Assembly (NCBI GenBank): GCA_937892025.1
Contig: CALAVA010000041.1
Span: forward strand, 1 to 6,899
Direction of reading: 5' to 3'
Length of the DNA: 6,899 nt
DNA from: an uncultured Bacteroidales bacterium
GTDB lineage: Bacteria; Bacteroidota; Bacteroidia; Bacteroidales; WCHB1-69
Part shown: in pieces, positions 1 through 6,385 of the stretch
Layout of the letters: each line of letters begins with the position of its first letter
How positions within the stretch are numbered: position 1 is the stretch's first letter
The notes under the pieces: generated by a model
The model's database searches: none
What the model saw: the letters and a program-made list of their open reading frames with translations, nothing else
What the model was told of the DNA's origin: nothing
Translations under genes and position numbers: made by a program

Positions 1-50
1 CTGGTTTCAGCCCTAATTTTATGCTAATGTAGAAAGTTTAGCGGACAGTA
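1..50 (+). mobile_element. Possible end of an insertion sequence (very tentative)
   Basis: The DUF1016-like reading frame on the minus strand loses its family resemblance at about position 52-58, right after the residues NNFSKTI. The bases outside it do not continue the domain in any frame. On the plus strand a short open frame (GFSPNFMLM) runs in from the window edge and stops at TAG 30-32, and is followed closely by TTTAGCGGACAG (37-48). A transposase stop codon just inside a terminal inverted repeat would look like this. The other end of the element lies outside the window, so this rests only on the break in homology and the layout. Ordinary deletion is an alternative. Confidence 0.2.
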
Positions 51-653
51 ATATATTGTTTTAGAGAAATTGTTAGGTAATTTATCTTGATTTTCAAATG
101 CTTGTTGCTTGATAATTTTTTCAAGTGCGTCCACCGATAGATGTTCTTCCACAGTCCGATGAATGTAATAATATCGTGCAGGAAGCTCTTTGCATTTTGC
201 CATAATGCGAGTATGATGAGTAAACGGCACTTTGAAGAAGTCTTCTATTGGAAAATCCGCTAAATTAGGTATGACTATAGTATTGAATATATCTATTTGA
301 TTATTAGCTCTTTGTAAATTATCGGTTGCAACCGATAAATCTTTTATTGTAGGATTTGAAGAATCCAGCAAATACCAAGCCTCATAAAATCTTCGCATTT
401 CATTTAATTGCGTAGCTGAAAATCCTCGCAATCTAGGCATTTCTTTACGAAGTTGTTCGCTTATTGCTTTTATGGCACCACTACCATATTACATTTTGCG
501 AGTATTCTTCGATAAATATTTACCAATCGCATAATAAACAGTAAGTTGAACTCGATTAACATCTTTCAACGCTTCGTACTGACCTTGCATTATTGCCGTT
601 TTGATGGCTTCGACAGCTTCTGATAATTTAATTGACGATTTATCTTTATCCAT
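24..653 (-). pseudogene. DUF1016/YhcG-type nuclease, N-terminal domain only, with in-frame stop
   Basis: Reading from ATG at 653, the frame gives 54 residues, a TAA at 489-491, then 154 more residues to TAG at 24-26. Both halves match the DUF1016 N-terminal domain (YhcG_N) in order: a helical start with the YYAIGKYLSKNTRK stretch, then YGSGAIKAISEQLRKE, RLRGFSATQLNEMRRFYEAW, PFTHHTRIMAKCKELPARYY and the VDALEKIIKQQ segment. In this family the N-terminal domain precedes a C-terminal PDDEXK nuclease domain and is often found beside restriction-modification genes. That nuclease half is absent here: homology stops near position 55 and the last residues (YYCPLNFLH) look unrelated. The TAA falls just before the conserved Y/W-G-S-G stretch, so it is a nonsense change, not a gene boundary. 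The start lies 3 bp after the stop of the upstream gene, so it was probably the fourth gene of the methylase operon. A shorter product from ATG 440 is possible but would lack the first quarter of the protein. Confidence 0.8.
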
Positions 654-656
654 ACA

Positions 657-971
657 TTATCTTCCTTTATATTTTTCGCCTTTTTCGGTTAAAGCATACA
701 TTCCTTTTTCTCCTTCATCACAGAGTATATGGGCAACAGATTCAAAAAACGATTGACCTAATGATGTATTAAATCCTTGAAGTCAACTACTGAGGCTAAT
801 ATAATCAGGAATATCACGAACCCTCCCATTAAGTTTGTCGGAAAAAGCATTAAGAAATGCAACGTGAAATGGTGCATTTCTATTATTATTGCCATCTTCA
901 GGAAAAGAACTTAAATGAGACACCAATATTTTTACAATTGTTTGAGCAATAAGTTCTTTTTTTGTTGCCAC
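657..971 (-). pseudogene. N-terminal fragment of a second type II restriction endonuclease, with TGA in place of Trp
   Basis: From a GTG at 971 the frame reads ATKKELIAQTIVK, NRNAPFHVAFLNAF and DYISLSS, meets TGA at 783-785 (codon 63), then continues LQGFNTSLGQSFFESVAHIL and ends at TAA 657-659 after 104 codons. The stretch across the TGA aligns without gaps to residues 49-70 of the neighbouring endonuclease, with 10 of 22 positions identical (S, Q, T, G, S, F, E, V, A, L), and the TGA sits opposite Phe50. Both proteins also share a PFH motif upstream. I infer that the codon was TGG and that this gene is a relative of the upstream nuclease. A full enzyme should have roughly another 150-200 residues carrying the catalytic core; here it ends in YALTEKGEKYKGR, so it is also truncated, perhaps fused to the tail of another gene. 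The GTG lies one base after the upstream stop. A run of seven A follows it; one extra A would bring an ATG at 973 into frame, so the start may be damaged too. Confidence 0.65.
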
Positions 972-972
972 A

Positions 973-1749
973 TCATTTCTTATTAAATTTTGCAAAATAT
1001 CTATCAATTTCTGGACGTAGTTCAATCCCGGACTTTTCAAAGCAGTTTAATAAATCTTTGTATGCACCTTTACCCCCTAAGAAATCCCAAAAGTCTTCAG
1101 CAACCTTCAATTCTTTGTCGATGTCTAACATTCCTGCCATTGTCCAAAATTGATAGGGTTCAGGTTCGTATGGATTGTACGGGATAGCTATTAATGTGTT
1201 GATTTTAGCTTTTTTGTCCTTTGTGTATGCTATCCCAGCCCATTCTAAAAGAGTTTGTTTGAATTTTTGAAAGTCCCCTTTATTAGGCTTTGCTGTTTTC
1301 AAATCAAACATGTATTGTTCTCCATTTTTTGTTTCAACAAACAAATCAACTTTTGCTGGTTTAAGTTTATTTTTCTGACCAGAAAGATGTTTTTGTAATT
1401 CTAACAATTCCTTTGTTTTGTCTGGACGAGGCTTATATGTTAGTTCATTTACAATTGCTTGCACTGATTGTTGGCAACTTTTATATATGTGTTCTCCAAC
1501 AACATATTGTGTTTCAACTTTTGCAAACTTAGTTTTGGCTAATGCTGCTGCAACAGGTTCAAAAATAGATGTACCAAAAGTCGTCAAAAGAGATTGCATA
1601 AATGAATATAGTGCCATTCTGTCTTTGCCTAATAGTCTGGTGTGAAATGGCATATAATTGTTCTGAGGAACATAATTTTTGAATTTATTTCTTAGACAAG
1701 TGGAAATAACTTGCTGAATTTCTATTTTTTGTTTTGCCGTTAATGCCAT
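973..1749 (-). CDS. TdeIII-like type II restriction endonuclease
   Basis: An intact 258-residue protein that I recognise as close to the TdeIII group of type II restriction endonucleases, enzymes that cut unmethylated DNA at a short site (the prototype is reported to cut GGNCC). Visible landmarks are MPFHTRLLGKDRMALYSF (33-50), TTFGTSIFEPVA (56-67), the likely PDDEXK core with Asp135 in KVDLF and Asp149/Lys151 in MFDLKTAKPNK, then AIPYNPYEPEPY (188-199), WDFLGGKGAY (221-230) and GIELRPEIDRYF (241-252). The ending agrees with what I expect for the family, so the TGA stop is natural. The ATG starts 2 bp after the methylase stop and has GGAAG a few bases upstream, so it is probably co-transcribed with and translationally coupled to the methylase. 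Placing the methylase first would protect the host before cutting activity appears. The cleavage specificity here is inferred from the family, not seen. Nothing suggests inactivation. Confidence 0.85.
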   Translation of the reverse strand: MALTAKQKIEIQQVISTCLRNKFKNYVPQNNYMPFHTRLLGKDRMALYSFMQSLLTTFGTSIFEPVAAALAKTKFAKVETQYVVGEHIYKSCQQSVQAIVNELTYKPRPDKTKELLELQKHLSGQKNKLKPAKVDLFVETKNGEQYMFDLKTAKPNKGDFQKFKQTLLEWAGIAYTKDKKAKINTLIAIPYNPYEPEPYQFWTMAGMLDIDKELKVAEDFWDFLGGKGAYKDLLNCFEKSGIELRPEIDRYFAKFNKK

Positions 1750-1751
1750 AA

Positions 1752-3344
1752 TTACTTCCGTTTTAAATGAAAAATGATTTCTGAATAAGCATTCTTATTT
1801 TTTTCTGTTCTATTAAGTACAGGACGTTTGAATTGCTCTACAATCTGCATTTCTGCTTTGTTCGCAATAGTTGGATAGAGATTATATTTGTCGTTTGCTA
1901 CCAAAAAAACATCATAATCATCGACCATGTATTGTTTGCAATTATTAAGAACTTCCGAAATACCTTTGATGTATGACTGTTGAGCGTCTGATTTTTGTCC
2001 TTTGTACAAAGGACCTATTTCGAGTTCATCGTTACGCGTAAACCCGAACAAATCGTAAGCGTAAGCATGCTGTTCATGGTAATCTATTAAACCTACGTAT
2101 GGCGGTGATGAAAAAATGCCTTTTATTTTTTTTGATTTAACTAAGTCGGCAAAATCTTGGTTGATAGATTCCAATTGATCAATAATGTTAATTGACCGGC
2201 TATCTCCTGTTATACAATATTGATAAGTTTGGGTTCTGAGTGCATCAAAAATCTGTAACCTTTTAATGGTATCTTTTGTATATGTTTCCCACCATTTCAG
2301 AATAGAAAATAAAGGTTTACACATTTTGCCATGCTTATGACAATAATATGTAGTTGTAACAGGTTCTAATAATGTAGCCAAATCAGCGTGGGTAGTAGCA
2401 CGACAACTACGAATTGTTCGACTTAATATAACGCTAATTATTTTTTTTGTTGATTGATTTTGTATTTGTTTTATTTTTTCAAATACAAAATCTATTTCTG
2501 CTCGTACATTTGGGAAATACCATTTGTCAAGAAATGTTTCGTTTTTATCTTGTCGAAGTTTTATACCATATTTATTTATAATGTCATTGTAGGTATCAAG
2601 AAATTTTTTTTCATAAACTACAGAATATTCTTTTTCGTTTATTTCTTTTTGCTGCAACCTATACTTATAATCAGGAACAGGAAAATACAAGTTGTTGAAC
2701 TCATTGAGTTTTTGAGTGAGTTCATCATCAAAATCTCGAATATGGGATTCGAAAACAAATTGTTTTAGCGACTCTGTTATTCTTTTTGTTTCTACAATAA
2801 CATCTGCAATATCATATTTCATTACTTTACAATTGCCGATTAAAGCATTGAAAGCAGAAACATCTATGCCTATTGCATGAAGTCCCATTTCGCACGCTTG
2901 AACCATTGTTGTTCCGCTTCCAGAAAAAGGGTCTAAAACTATATCTCCCCTTTTAAAATAAACATCTTTTTTGAAGTTGTCAGTATGGTTATCTAAAAAG
3001 TATTCTACCAACTGAGGAATATATTTTCCTTTATAAGGATGTAATCTATGTACGTGTTTAGTTGTTTCTGCTTCTTTTAGATTGTCGAATGATAAAGCCC
3101 AATTTAAATCACTTCCTAATTTTTCTTTCCATTCAATTTCTCTTTTGCCATTTGCAGATTCATAATATGAAACTAAATCTGCTTTACGAATCATAGTAGA
3201 ACCGTTTTCTCCATATTTTTTAATTTTTCCATATTGAACAAGGTACATTATATTTGAAGTGGTAACATTTCTACCTGTAAATTCGGTCGCAAAGATTGAG
3301 GCATCTTTGATGGTTATCAGGTTGTTAGTTTCGTTTGTCATCAT
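1752..3344 (-). CDS. Type II DNA methyltransferase (amino-methyl class) with N-terminal HTH
   Basis: A 530-residue S-adenosylmethionine-dependent DNA methylase. The first 60 residues (ITIKDASIFATEFTG, then SNIMYLVQYGKIKKYG and a RKADLVSYYE end) look like an excisionase/MerR-type helix-turn-helix. HRLHPYKGKYIPQLVEYFL (100-117) is typical of the group just before the cofactor site. Motif I is LDPFSGSGTT (137-146), an acidic motif II is GID (159-161), and the catalytic motif IV is SSPPY (412-416), so the order is cofactor site then catalytic loop. SPPY fits N4-cytosine or N6-adenine methylation; which one cannot be told. The spacer between the motifs is long, about 265 residues, and contains YYCHKHGKMC (333-342), which could bind a metal, and SRTIRSCRATTHADLATL (308-325). 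It is the first gene of the leftward operon and overlaps nothing. The HTH raises the possibility of autoregulation, as in some methylases with such domains, or of help in site recognition. Two adjacent ATGs (3344, 3341) are possible starts. Confidence 0.9.
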   Translation of the reverse strand: MMTNETNNLITIKDASIFATEFTGRNVTTSNIMYLVQYGKIKKYGENGSTMIRKADLVSYYESANGKREIEWKEKLGSDLNWALSFDNLKEAETTKHVHRLHPYKGKYIPQLVEYFLDNHTDNFKKDVYFKRGDIVLDPFSGSGTTMVQACEMGLHAIGIDVSAFNALIGNCKVMKYDIADVIVETKRITESLKQFVFESHIRDFDDELTQKLNEFNNLYFPVPDYKYRLQQKEINEKEYSVVYEKKFLDTYNDIINKYGIKLRQDKNETFLDKWYFPNVRAEIDFVFEKIKQIQNQSTKKIISVILSRTIRSCRATTHADLATLLEPVTTTYYCHKHGKMCKPLFSILKWWETYTKDTIKRLQIFDALRTQTYQYCITGDSRSINIIDQLESINQDFADLVKSKKIKGIFSSPPYVGLIDYHEQHAYAYDLFGFTRNDELEIGPLYKGQKSDAQQSYIKGISEVLNNCKQYMVDDYDVFLVANDKYNLYPTIANKAEMQIVEQFKRPVLNRTEKNKNAYSEIIFHLKRK

Positions 3345-3440
3345 AAGGAATATATTTATATATGTGATACAATTTCAATTGCTTTGTCAGCAATGTCTTT
3401 ACTCAATATTTATGTATAATTTACTTTGTAATATTTTATG

Positions 3441-3448
3441 CAAAAATA
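3441..3448 (-). promoter_or_regulatory. Possible -7 element of the methylase operon
   Basis: On the minus strand this reads TATTTTTG, a perfect match to the Bacteroidota -7 consensus TAnnTTTG, about 97 bp upstream of the methylase start. No good TTTG-like -33 element is seen at the expected distance; a T-rich run occupies the spacer. It is the best candidate for the leftward promoter, but T-rich sequence makes chance matches easy. Confidence 0.4.
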
Positions 3449-3618
3449 CAAAAAAAAGGAATGTAAGTGTACGAATTATTATTGTTAAGGTTTGACTTAT
3501 AGATTCAAGTGGCGAAGTTATAAAAAATATTCATTATCATTTTTGTGCTATACAAAAGGCAATCGCAGGCATTTTAGGGAGCAACTGCTAATAAAAAGAA
3601 AAAAAACAGTGAAAAAAG

Positions 3619-3649
3619 TTGTCAATCATTTATAATTTTTCTAACTTTG
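3619..3649 (+). promoter_or_regulatory. Bacteroidota-type promoter of the pyrH operon
   Basis: A TTG (3619-3621) lies 20 bp before TAACTTTG (3642-3649). This matches the Bacteroidota primary sigma consensus of TTTG, about 19 bp and TAnnTTTG, with a perfect -7 element. Transcription would begin around 3655, leaving a leader of roughly 40 nt before the pyrH ATG at 3693. It is the only strong promoter seen for the five rightward genes. Confidence 0.75.
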
Positions 3650-3651
3650 CA

Positions 3652-3666
3652 CCTCTGATAGAGAGG
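3652..3666 (+). other. Small inverted repeat at the predicted pyrH transcript start
   Basis: CCTCT, a 5-base loop GATAG, then AGAGG form a perfect 5-bp stem that falls right at the predicted 5' end of the pyrH mRNA. It could protect the 5' end or act as a small operator. It is short enough to be chance. Confidence 0.35.
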
Positions 3667-3692
3667 CAATGCACACATAAAAAGTCTAAAAA

Positions 3693-4400
3693 ATGAAATA
3701 TCAAAGAATATTATTAAAAATAAGTGGCGAATCATTAGGGGGTCAATCTGCACAAGGCATAGATACAGACATGTTGGATTATTTTGCTACAGAGATAAAA
3801 TCTGCACAAGACAAAGGTGTTCAAATAGGTGTTGTTATTGGTGGTGGCAATATTTTTCGTGGTATGCAGGGTGCCAAACATGGTTTTGATAGAGTGCAAG
3901 GTGATTATATGGGCATGTTGGCAACGACAATCAATAGTATGGCTTTGCAAGGTCAATTAGAGGCTTTGGGGTGCAAAGCCGTTGTTTTGTCTGGTTTGGC
4001 CATAGACCCTGTGTGTGAAAAAATGAGTGCTCGTAAGGCTATCAATTATCTTGAACAAGGTTTTGTTGTTATTATGAGTGGAGGTACCGGCAATCCATAT
4101 TTCACTACCGATTCTGCAGGGGCATTGCGAGCAATAGAAATAAAAGCAGATGTCTTGCTCAAAGGTACTCGTGTTGATGGTGTTTATGACAAAGACCCTG
4201 AAAAATATAACGATGCAACAAAATTTGACACCTTAACTTTTGACCAAGCCTACGAAAAAGGACTTAAAATTATGGATATGACTGCTTTTACCCTTTGCAA
4301 AGAAAACAATATGCCTATTATTGTTTTTGATATGAACGCAAAAGAAAATCTCCTAAAAATAGTAGAAGGACAAACAATAGGAACAATTATTTCAAAATAA
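3693..4400 (+). CDS. pyrH: UMP kinase
   Basis: Phosphorylates UMP to UDP with ATP, a committed step of pyrimidine nucleotide supply in the cytoplasm. In bacteria it is a hexameric amino-acid-kinase-fold enzyme, usually activated by GTP and inhibited by UTP. The 235 residues match the usual length. Diagnostic motifs run in order: KISGESLGG (9-17), IGGGNIFRG (49-57), DYMGMLATTINSMALQ (71-86), SGGTGNPYFTTDSA (129-142), KGTRVDGVYDKDP (157-169) and the C-terminal MDMTAFTLCKENN segment. The start is fixed by alignment to the family and is preceded by A-rich sequence instead of a Shine-Dalgarno site, as is common in Bacteroidota. It is the first gene after a clear promoter and shares the operon with frr, a partnership conserved in many bacteria. 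Confidence 0.98.
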   Translation: MKYQRILLKISGESLGGQSAQGIDTDMLDYFATEIKSAQDKGVQIGVVIGGGNIFRGMQGAKHGFDRVQGDYMGMLATTINSMALQGQLEALGCKAVVLSGLAIDPVCEKMSARKAINYLEQGFVVIMSGGTGNPYFTTDSAGALRAIEIKADVLLKGTRVDGVYDKDPEKYNDATKFDTLTFDQAYEKGLKIMDMTAFTLCKENNMPIIVFDMNAKENLLKIVEGQTIGTIISK

Positions 4401-4425
4401 ACAATACAGACTAAAACACATAAAT

Positions 4426-4767
4426 ATGGAAACAGATAATGTTTTGACAAATACCGAAGACGAAAAAAAATTGTATCGCAAGGCTCGCAGAAGAGTACAC
4501 ATGAAAATACATTTTGCAGTTTTTGTTTTGGTAAATGTTCTTTTGTGGTTACTATATTATTTTTTGTTTAGAGCAAGTAGTTTGGAATCGTCTGTTTTTA
4601 ATTTCTTTTTGGCTCTTTCCTTAATTTGGGGAATTATAGTCTTGACTCATTATCTAATTGTCTTCAAATGGGGCAGTTCATACGTGGAAAAAGAGGCAAA
4701 ACGTATGCAAGAAAAACAAAAAAAACAAGAAGAAATACAAGATAATGATAATACCGAAGAAAATTAA
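4426..4767 (+). CDS. 2TM-domain membrane protein of unknown function
   Basis: A 113-residue protein with the 2TM domain architecture. A charged N-terminal stretch contains LYRKARRRVHMKIHF (17-30), followed by a first membrane helix at about 31-49 (FVLVNVLLWLLYYFLF), a short loop, a second helix at about 57-79 (LALSLIWGIIVLTHYLIVF), and a highly charged tail rich in K, E and Q (from about residue 88) that probably forms a short coiled helix in the cytoplasm. The H-F-A-V-F-V-L-V-N pattern and the later W-G-I and H-Y positions are the recognisable family features. In Bacteroidota such domains occur alone or fused to LytTR regulators or histidine kinases; here no partner domain is present. It lies between pyrH and frr with gaps of 25 and 30 bp, so it is co-transcribed, but that does not reveal its job. 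Confidence 0.8.
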   Translation: METDNVLTNTEDEKKLYRKARRRVHMKIHFAVFVLVNVLLWLLYYFLFRASSLESSVFNFFLALSLIWGIIVLTHYLIVFKWGSSYVEKEAKRMQEKQKKQEEIQDNDNTEEN

Positions 4768-4797
4768 ATTGTTGAAATTAAACATAAAAATTATAAT

Positions 4798-5361
4798 ATG
4801 ATAGAGAATAGTACACAATGTTTGACCGAAATGAAGAACGATATGAAAAGTTCTCTCGGTTTTTTGGAAAAAGAATTAGAACAAATTCGAGCAGGTAAGG
4901 CAAATCCTAAAATGTTGGACGGAGTCAAAGTAGATTATTATGGCACTCAAACTCCGATAGACCAAGTGGCAAGTGTTACCACTCCTGACCCCAAACAGAT
5001 AGCCATTCAACCATGGGAAAAGAACATGATTCCCGTTATAGAAAAGGCTATTATGGCCGCAAATTTAGGCTTTAATCCGCAAAATAACGGCGAGGTTATT
5101 CGAATCATTGTTCCTGCTTTGACAGAAGAACGCCGAAAAGAATTGGTCAAAAAAGCCAAACAAGAAACCGAACAAGCCAAAGTAAACGTCCGTAACATTC
5201 GCAGAAACGCTAATGAACAAGCCAAAAAATTGAAAGACAATGGCGTTTCTGAAGATGAAATTAGAAAATTAGAAACTGATATTCAAAAAGTTACCGATGA
5301 GTTTATTGCAGAAATAGACAAATATTTCTCTATAAAAGAAAAGGAAATAATGACGATATAA
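4798..5361 (+). CDS. frr: Ribosome recycling factor
   Basis: Works with EF-G to split post-termination ribosomes so that they can start new rounds of translation. It is a tRNA-shaped cytoplasmic protein with a three-helix bundle and a small beta domain. At 187 residues it has the standard length. Conserved segments are IRAGKANPKMLDGVKVDYYG (30-49), at the end of the first long helix and the hinge; the beta domain with TTPDPKQIAIQPWEK (61-75) and NPQNNGEVIRIIVP (93-106); LTEERRKELVKKAK (108-121); and VRNIRRNANEQAKK (131-144), which carries the basic ribosome-binding face. The start follows an AT-rich 30-bp gap. Co-location with pyrH is widely conserved and keeps nucleotide supply and translation genes together. 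Confidence 0.98.
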   Translation: MIENSTQCLTEMKNDMKSSLGFLEKELEQIRAGKANPKMLDGVKVDYYGTQTPIDQVASVTTPDPKQIAIQPWEKNMIPVIEKAIMAANLGFNPQNNGEVIRIIVPALTEERRKELVKKAKQETEQAKVNVRNIRRNANEQAKKLKDNGVSEDEIRKLETDIQKVTDEFIAEIDKYFSIKEKEIMTI

Positions 5362-5403
5362 TTTTTTAAATAAAGATTATCAAATAATTATAAAAAATAG
5401 GAA

Positions 5404-6312
5404 ATGAGCATAACAAAATTAGATCAGCTTTTAGAAGTTGTAAAATCAAAAGGTAGAAAAAGATTAGTGGCCGCTTATGCCAATGATGAACACACCATTG
5501 AGGCCGTTTATAATGCCGTACAAGCAGGTATTGTAGATGCTACATTGGTAGGTGATGAGGCAACAATTGCAAATGTTTGTCAAGCACATGGCTTTGATAT
5601 GTCCAAATTTCGTATTGTGCAAGAAGCCGATGAAAACAAAGCCGGTGCAGTAGCGGTTGGCTTAATCAACAAAGGTGAAGGAGACGTGTTGATGAAAGGT
5701 TTGTTGAGTACAGACAAATATATGCGTGCAATTTTGAACAAAGAAACAGGATTGATGCCCGGTCCAAAAGCCGTTTTGAGTCATGTTACCGTTATTGAAA
5801 CACCAAAATATCATAAATTGATAGTTTGCGGTGATGTCGCCATTATTCCTGCACCAGATTTGAACCAAAAAATTGCTATCACCAATTATTTGATAAAAAC
5901 CGCCCAATCTTTGCAAATAGAAAAACCAAAAGTTGCTCTTTTGGCTGCCACCGAACAAATGTTGCCCGCTATGCAGGCTTGTGTAGATGCCGCTATTATC
6001 GCCAAAATGGCAGATAGAGGACAAATAAAAGGTGCCTTTGTTGATGGTCCACTCGGATTAGATGTCGCTATCAATCAAGAAAGTGCTCAAATAAAGAAAC
6101 TCAATAGCACAGTTGCCGGCGATGCCGATTGCTTGCTTTTCCCAAACATAGAAACAGGAAATGTCTTTTACAAATCAAACACCAAATTGGCAGGAGGAGA
6201 ATTGGGAGCAATGGTAATGGGTGCTAAAGTGCCTTGCGTGCTAACCTCCCGCGGTGATTCCGCAAAAACAAAAATGTATTCTATTGCATTGGCTGCAATT
6301 TCAGCAAAATAA
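5404..6312 (+). CDS. ptb: Phosphate butyryltransferase (phosphate acyltransferase family)
   Basis: Probably transfers an acyl group between CoA and phosphate (butyryl-CoA + Pi to butyryl-phosphate + CoA), which lets a kinase make ATP from fermentation acids. Its 302 residues match Ptb length, shorter than many phosphotransacetylases. Family motifs are GDVLMKGLLSTDKYMR (93-108), VLSHVTVIETPKYHK (124-138), GDVAIIPAPDLNQK (143-156), VDGPLGLDVAINQES (213-227), FPNIETGNVFYK (246-257) and LTSRGDSAKTKMYSI (280-294), the last two forming the phosphate/CoA site. Acetyl, butyryl and branched-chain substrates cannot be told apart by eye. The usual partner, butyrate kinase (buk), is not the next gene: a YqaA-like membrane protein follows after 36 bp. 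The kinase must be elsewhere, or this enzyme has a different role. It appears to be the fourth gene of the pyrH operon, after a 42-bp AT-rich gap. Confidence 0.88.
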   Translation: MSITKLDQLLEVVKSKGRKRLVAAYANDEHTIEAVYNAVQAGIVDATLVGDEATIANVCQAHGFDMSKFRIVQEADENKAGAVAVGLINKGEGDVLMKGLLSTDKYMRAILNKETGLMPGPKAVLSHVTVIETPKYHKLIVCGDVAIIPAPDLNQKIAITNYLIKTAQSLQIEKPKVALLAATEQMLPAMQACVDAAIIAKMADRGQIKGAFVDGPLGLDVAINQESAQIKKLNSTVAGDADCLLFPNIETGNVFYKSNTKLAGGELGAMVMGAKVPCVLTSRGDSAKTKMYSIALAAISAK

Positions 6313-6333
6313 AAGCCTATCATTAATTGTATC

Positions 6334-6385
6334 ATAAGCCCAAATATAATGGAAAAGTTGATTAAACTCGGATATTTGGGCTTAT
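6334..6385 (+). repeat. 14-bp perfect inverted repeat enclosing the yqaA start codon
   Basis: ATAAGCCCAAATAT (6334-6347) and ATATTTGGGCTTAT (6372-6385) are exact reverse complements separated by 24 bases. The loop begins AATGG and holds the ATG at 6349; the right arm is also coding sequence (residues GYLGLF). In RNA this is a 14-bp stem with the ribosome start region in or beside the loop, followed directly by a T-rich run (TTTTTG from 6385). It could limit translation of the membrane protein, act as an attenuator, or be a protein-binding site. A perfect match of this length so close by is unlikely to be chance. Confidence 0.7.

Larger units (their letters stand above)
3345..3692. other. Divergent intergenic region between the methylase operon and pyrH
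   Basis: These 348 bases separate the leftward restriction operon from the rightward pyrH operon and contain no credible gene. The outer thirds are very AT-rich. A patch at about 3557-3590 (AGGCAATCGCAGGCATTTTA and what follows) is richer in G and C than its surroundings; its frames are open only briefly and I recognise no protein or structured RNA in it. It may be a remnant at the border of an acquired island. The probable promoter elements on each strand are listed separately. Confidence 0.7.

Noticed and set aside
957..963. Run of seven A (minus strand) after the GTG as a phase-variation switch for the second endonuclease
   Set aside because: One extra base would bring in an ATG, but the gene also carries a nonsense codon and a truncation, so switching would restore nothing.
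657..971. UGA read as tryptophan (alternative genetic code)
   Set aside because: The intact endonuclease ends at a TGA at a family-typical length, and intact genes use TGG for Trp. The next gene is broken by TAA, so decay explains both.
783..1749. A single endonuclease gene split by a frameshift
   Set aside because: The 973-1749 product already has the expected family C-terminus (GIELRPEIDRYF), and the next frame restarts with an N-terminal-like region resembling residues 30-70 of the first protein, so these are two genes.
2454..2768. Plus-strand frame of 104 residues rich in F, I and Y
   Set aside because: It lies opposite the methylase and is the mirror of its Lys/Glu/Asn-rich spacer; no start context or family resemblance.
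3345..3466. Two copies of a near-identical 10-mer (AAGGAATATA at 3345, AAGGAATGTA at 3457) as a possible operator pair
   Set aside because: The copies are imperfect, 112 bp apart and in AT-rich DNA; too weak to call.
2011..6050. Avoidance of GGNCC sites, the prototype TdeIII target
   Set aside because: At least three GGNCC sites are present (2011, 5761, 6046), and the window is too short for a meaningful depletion test.
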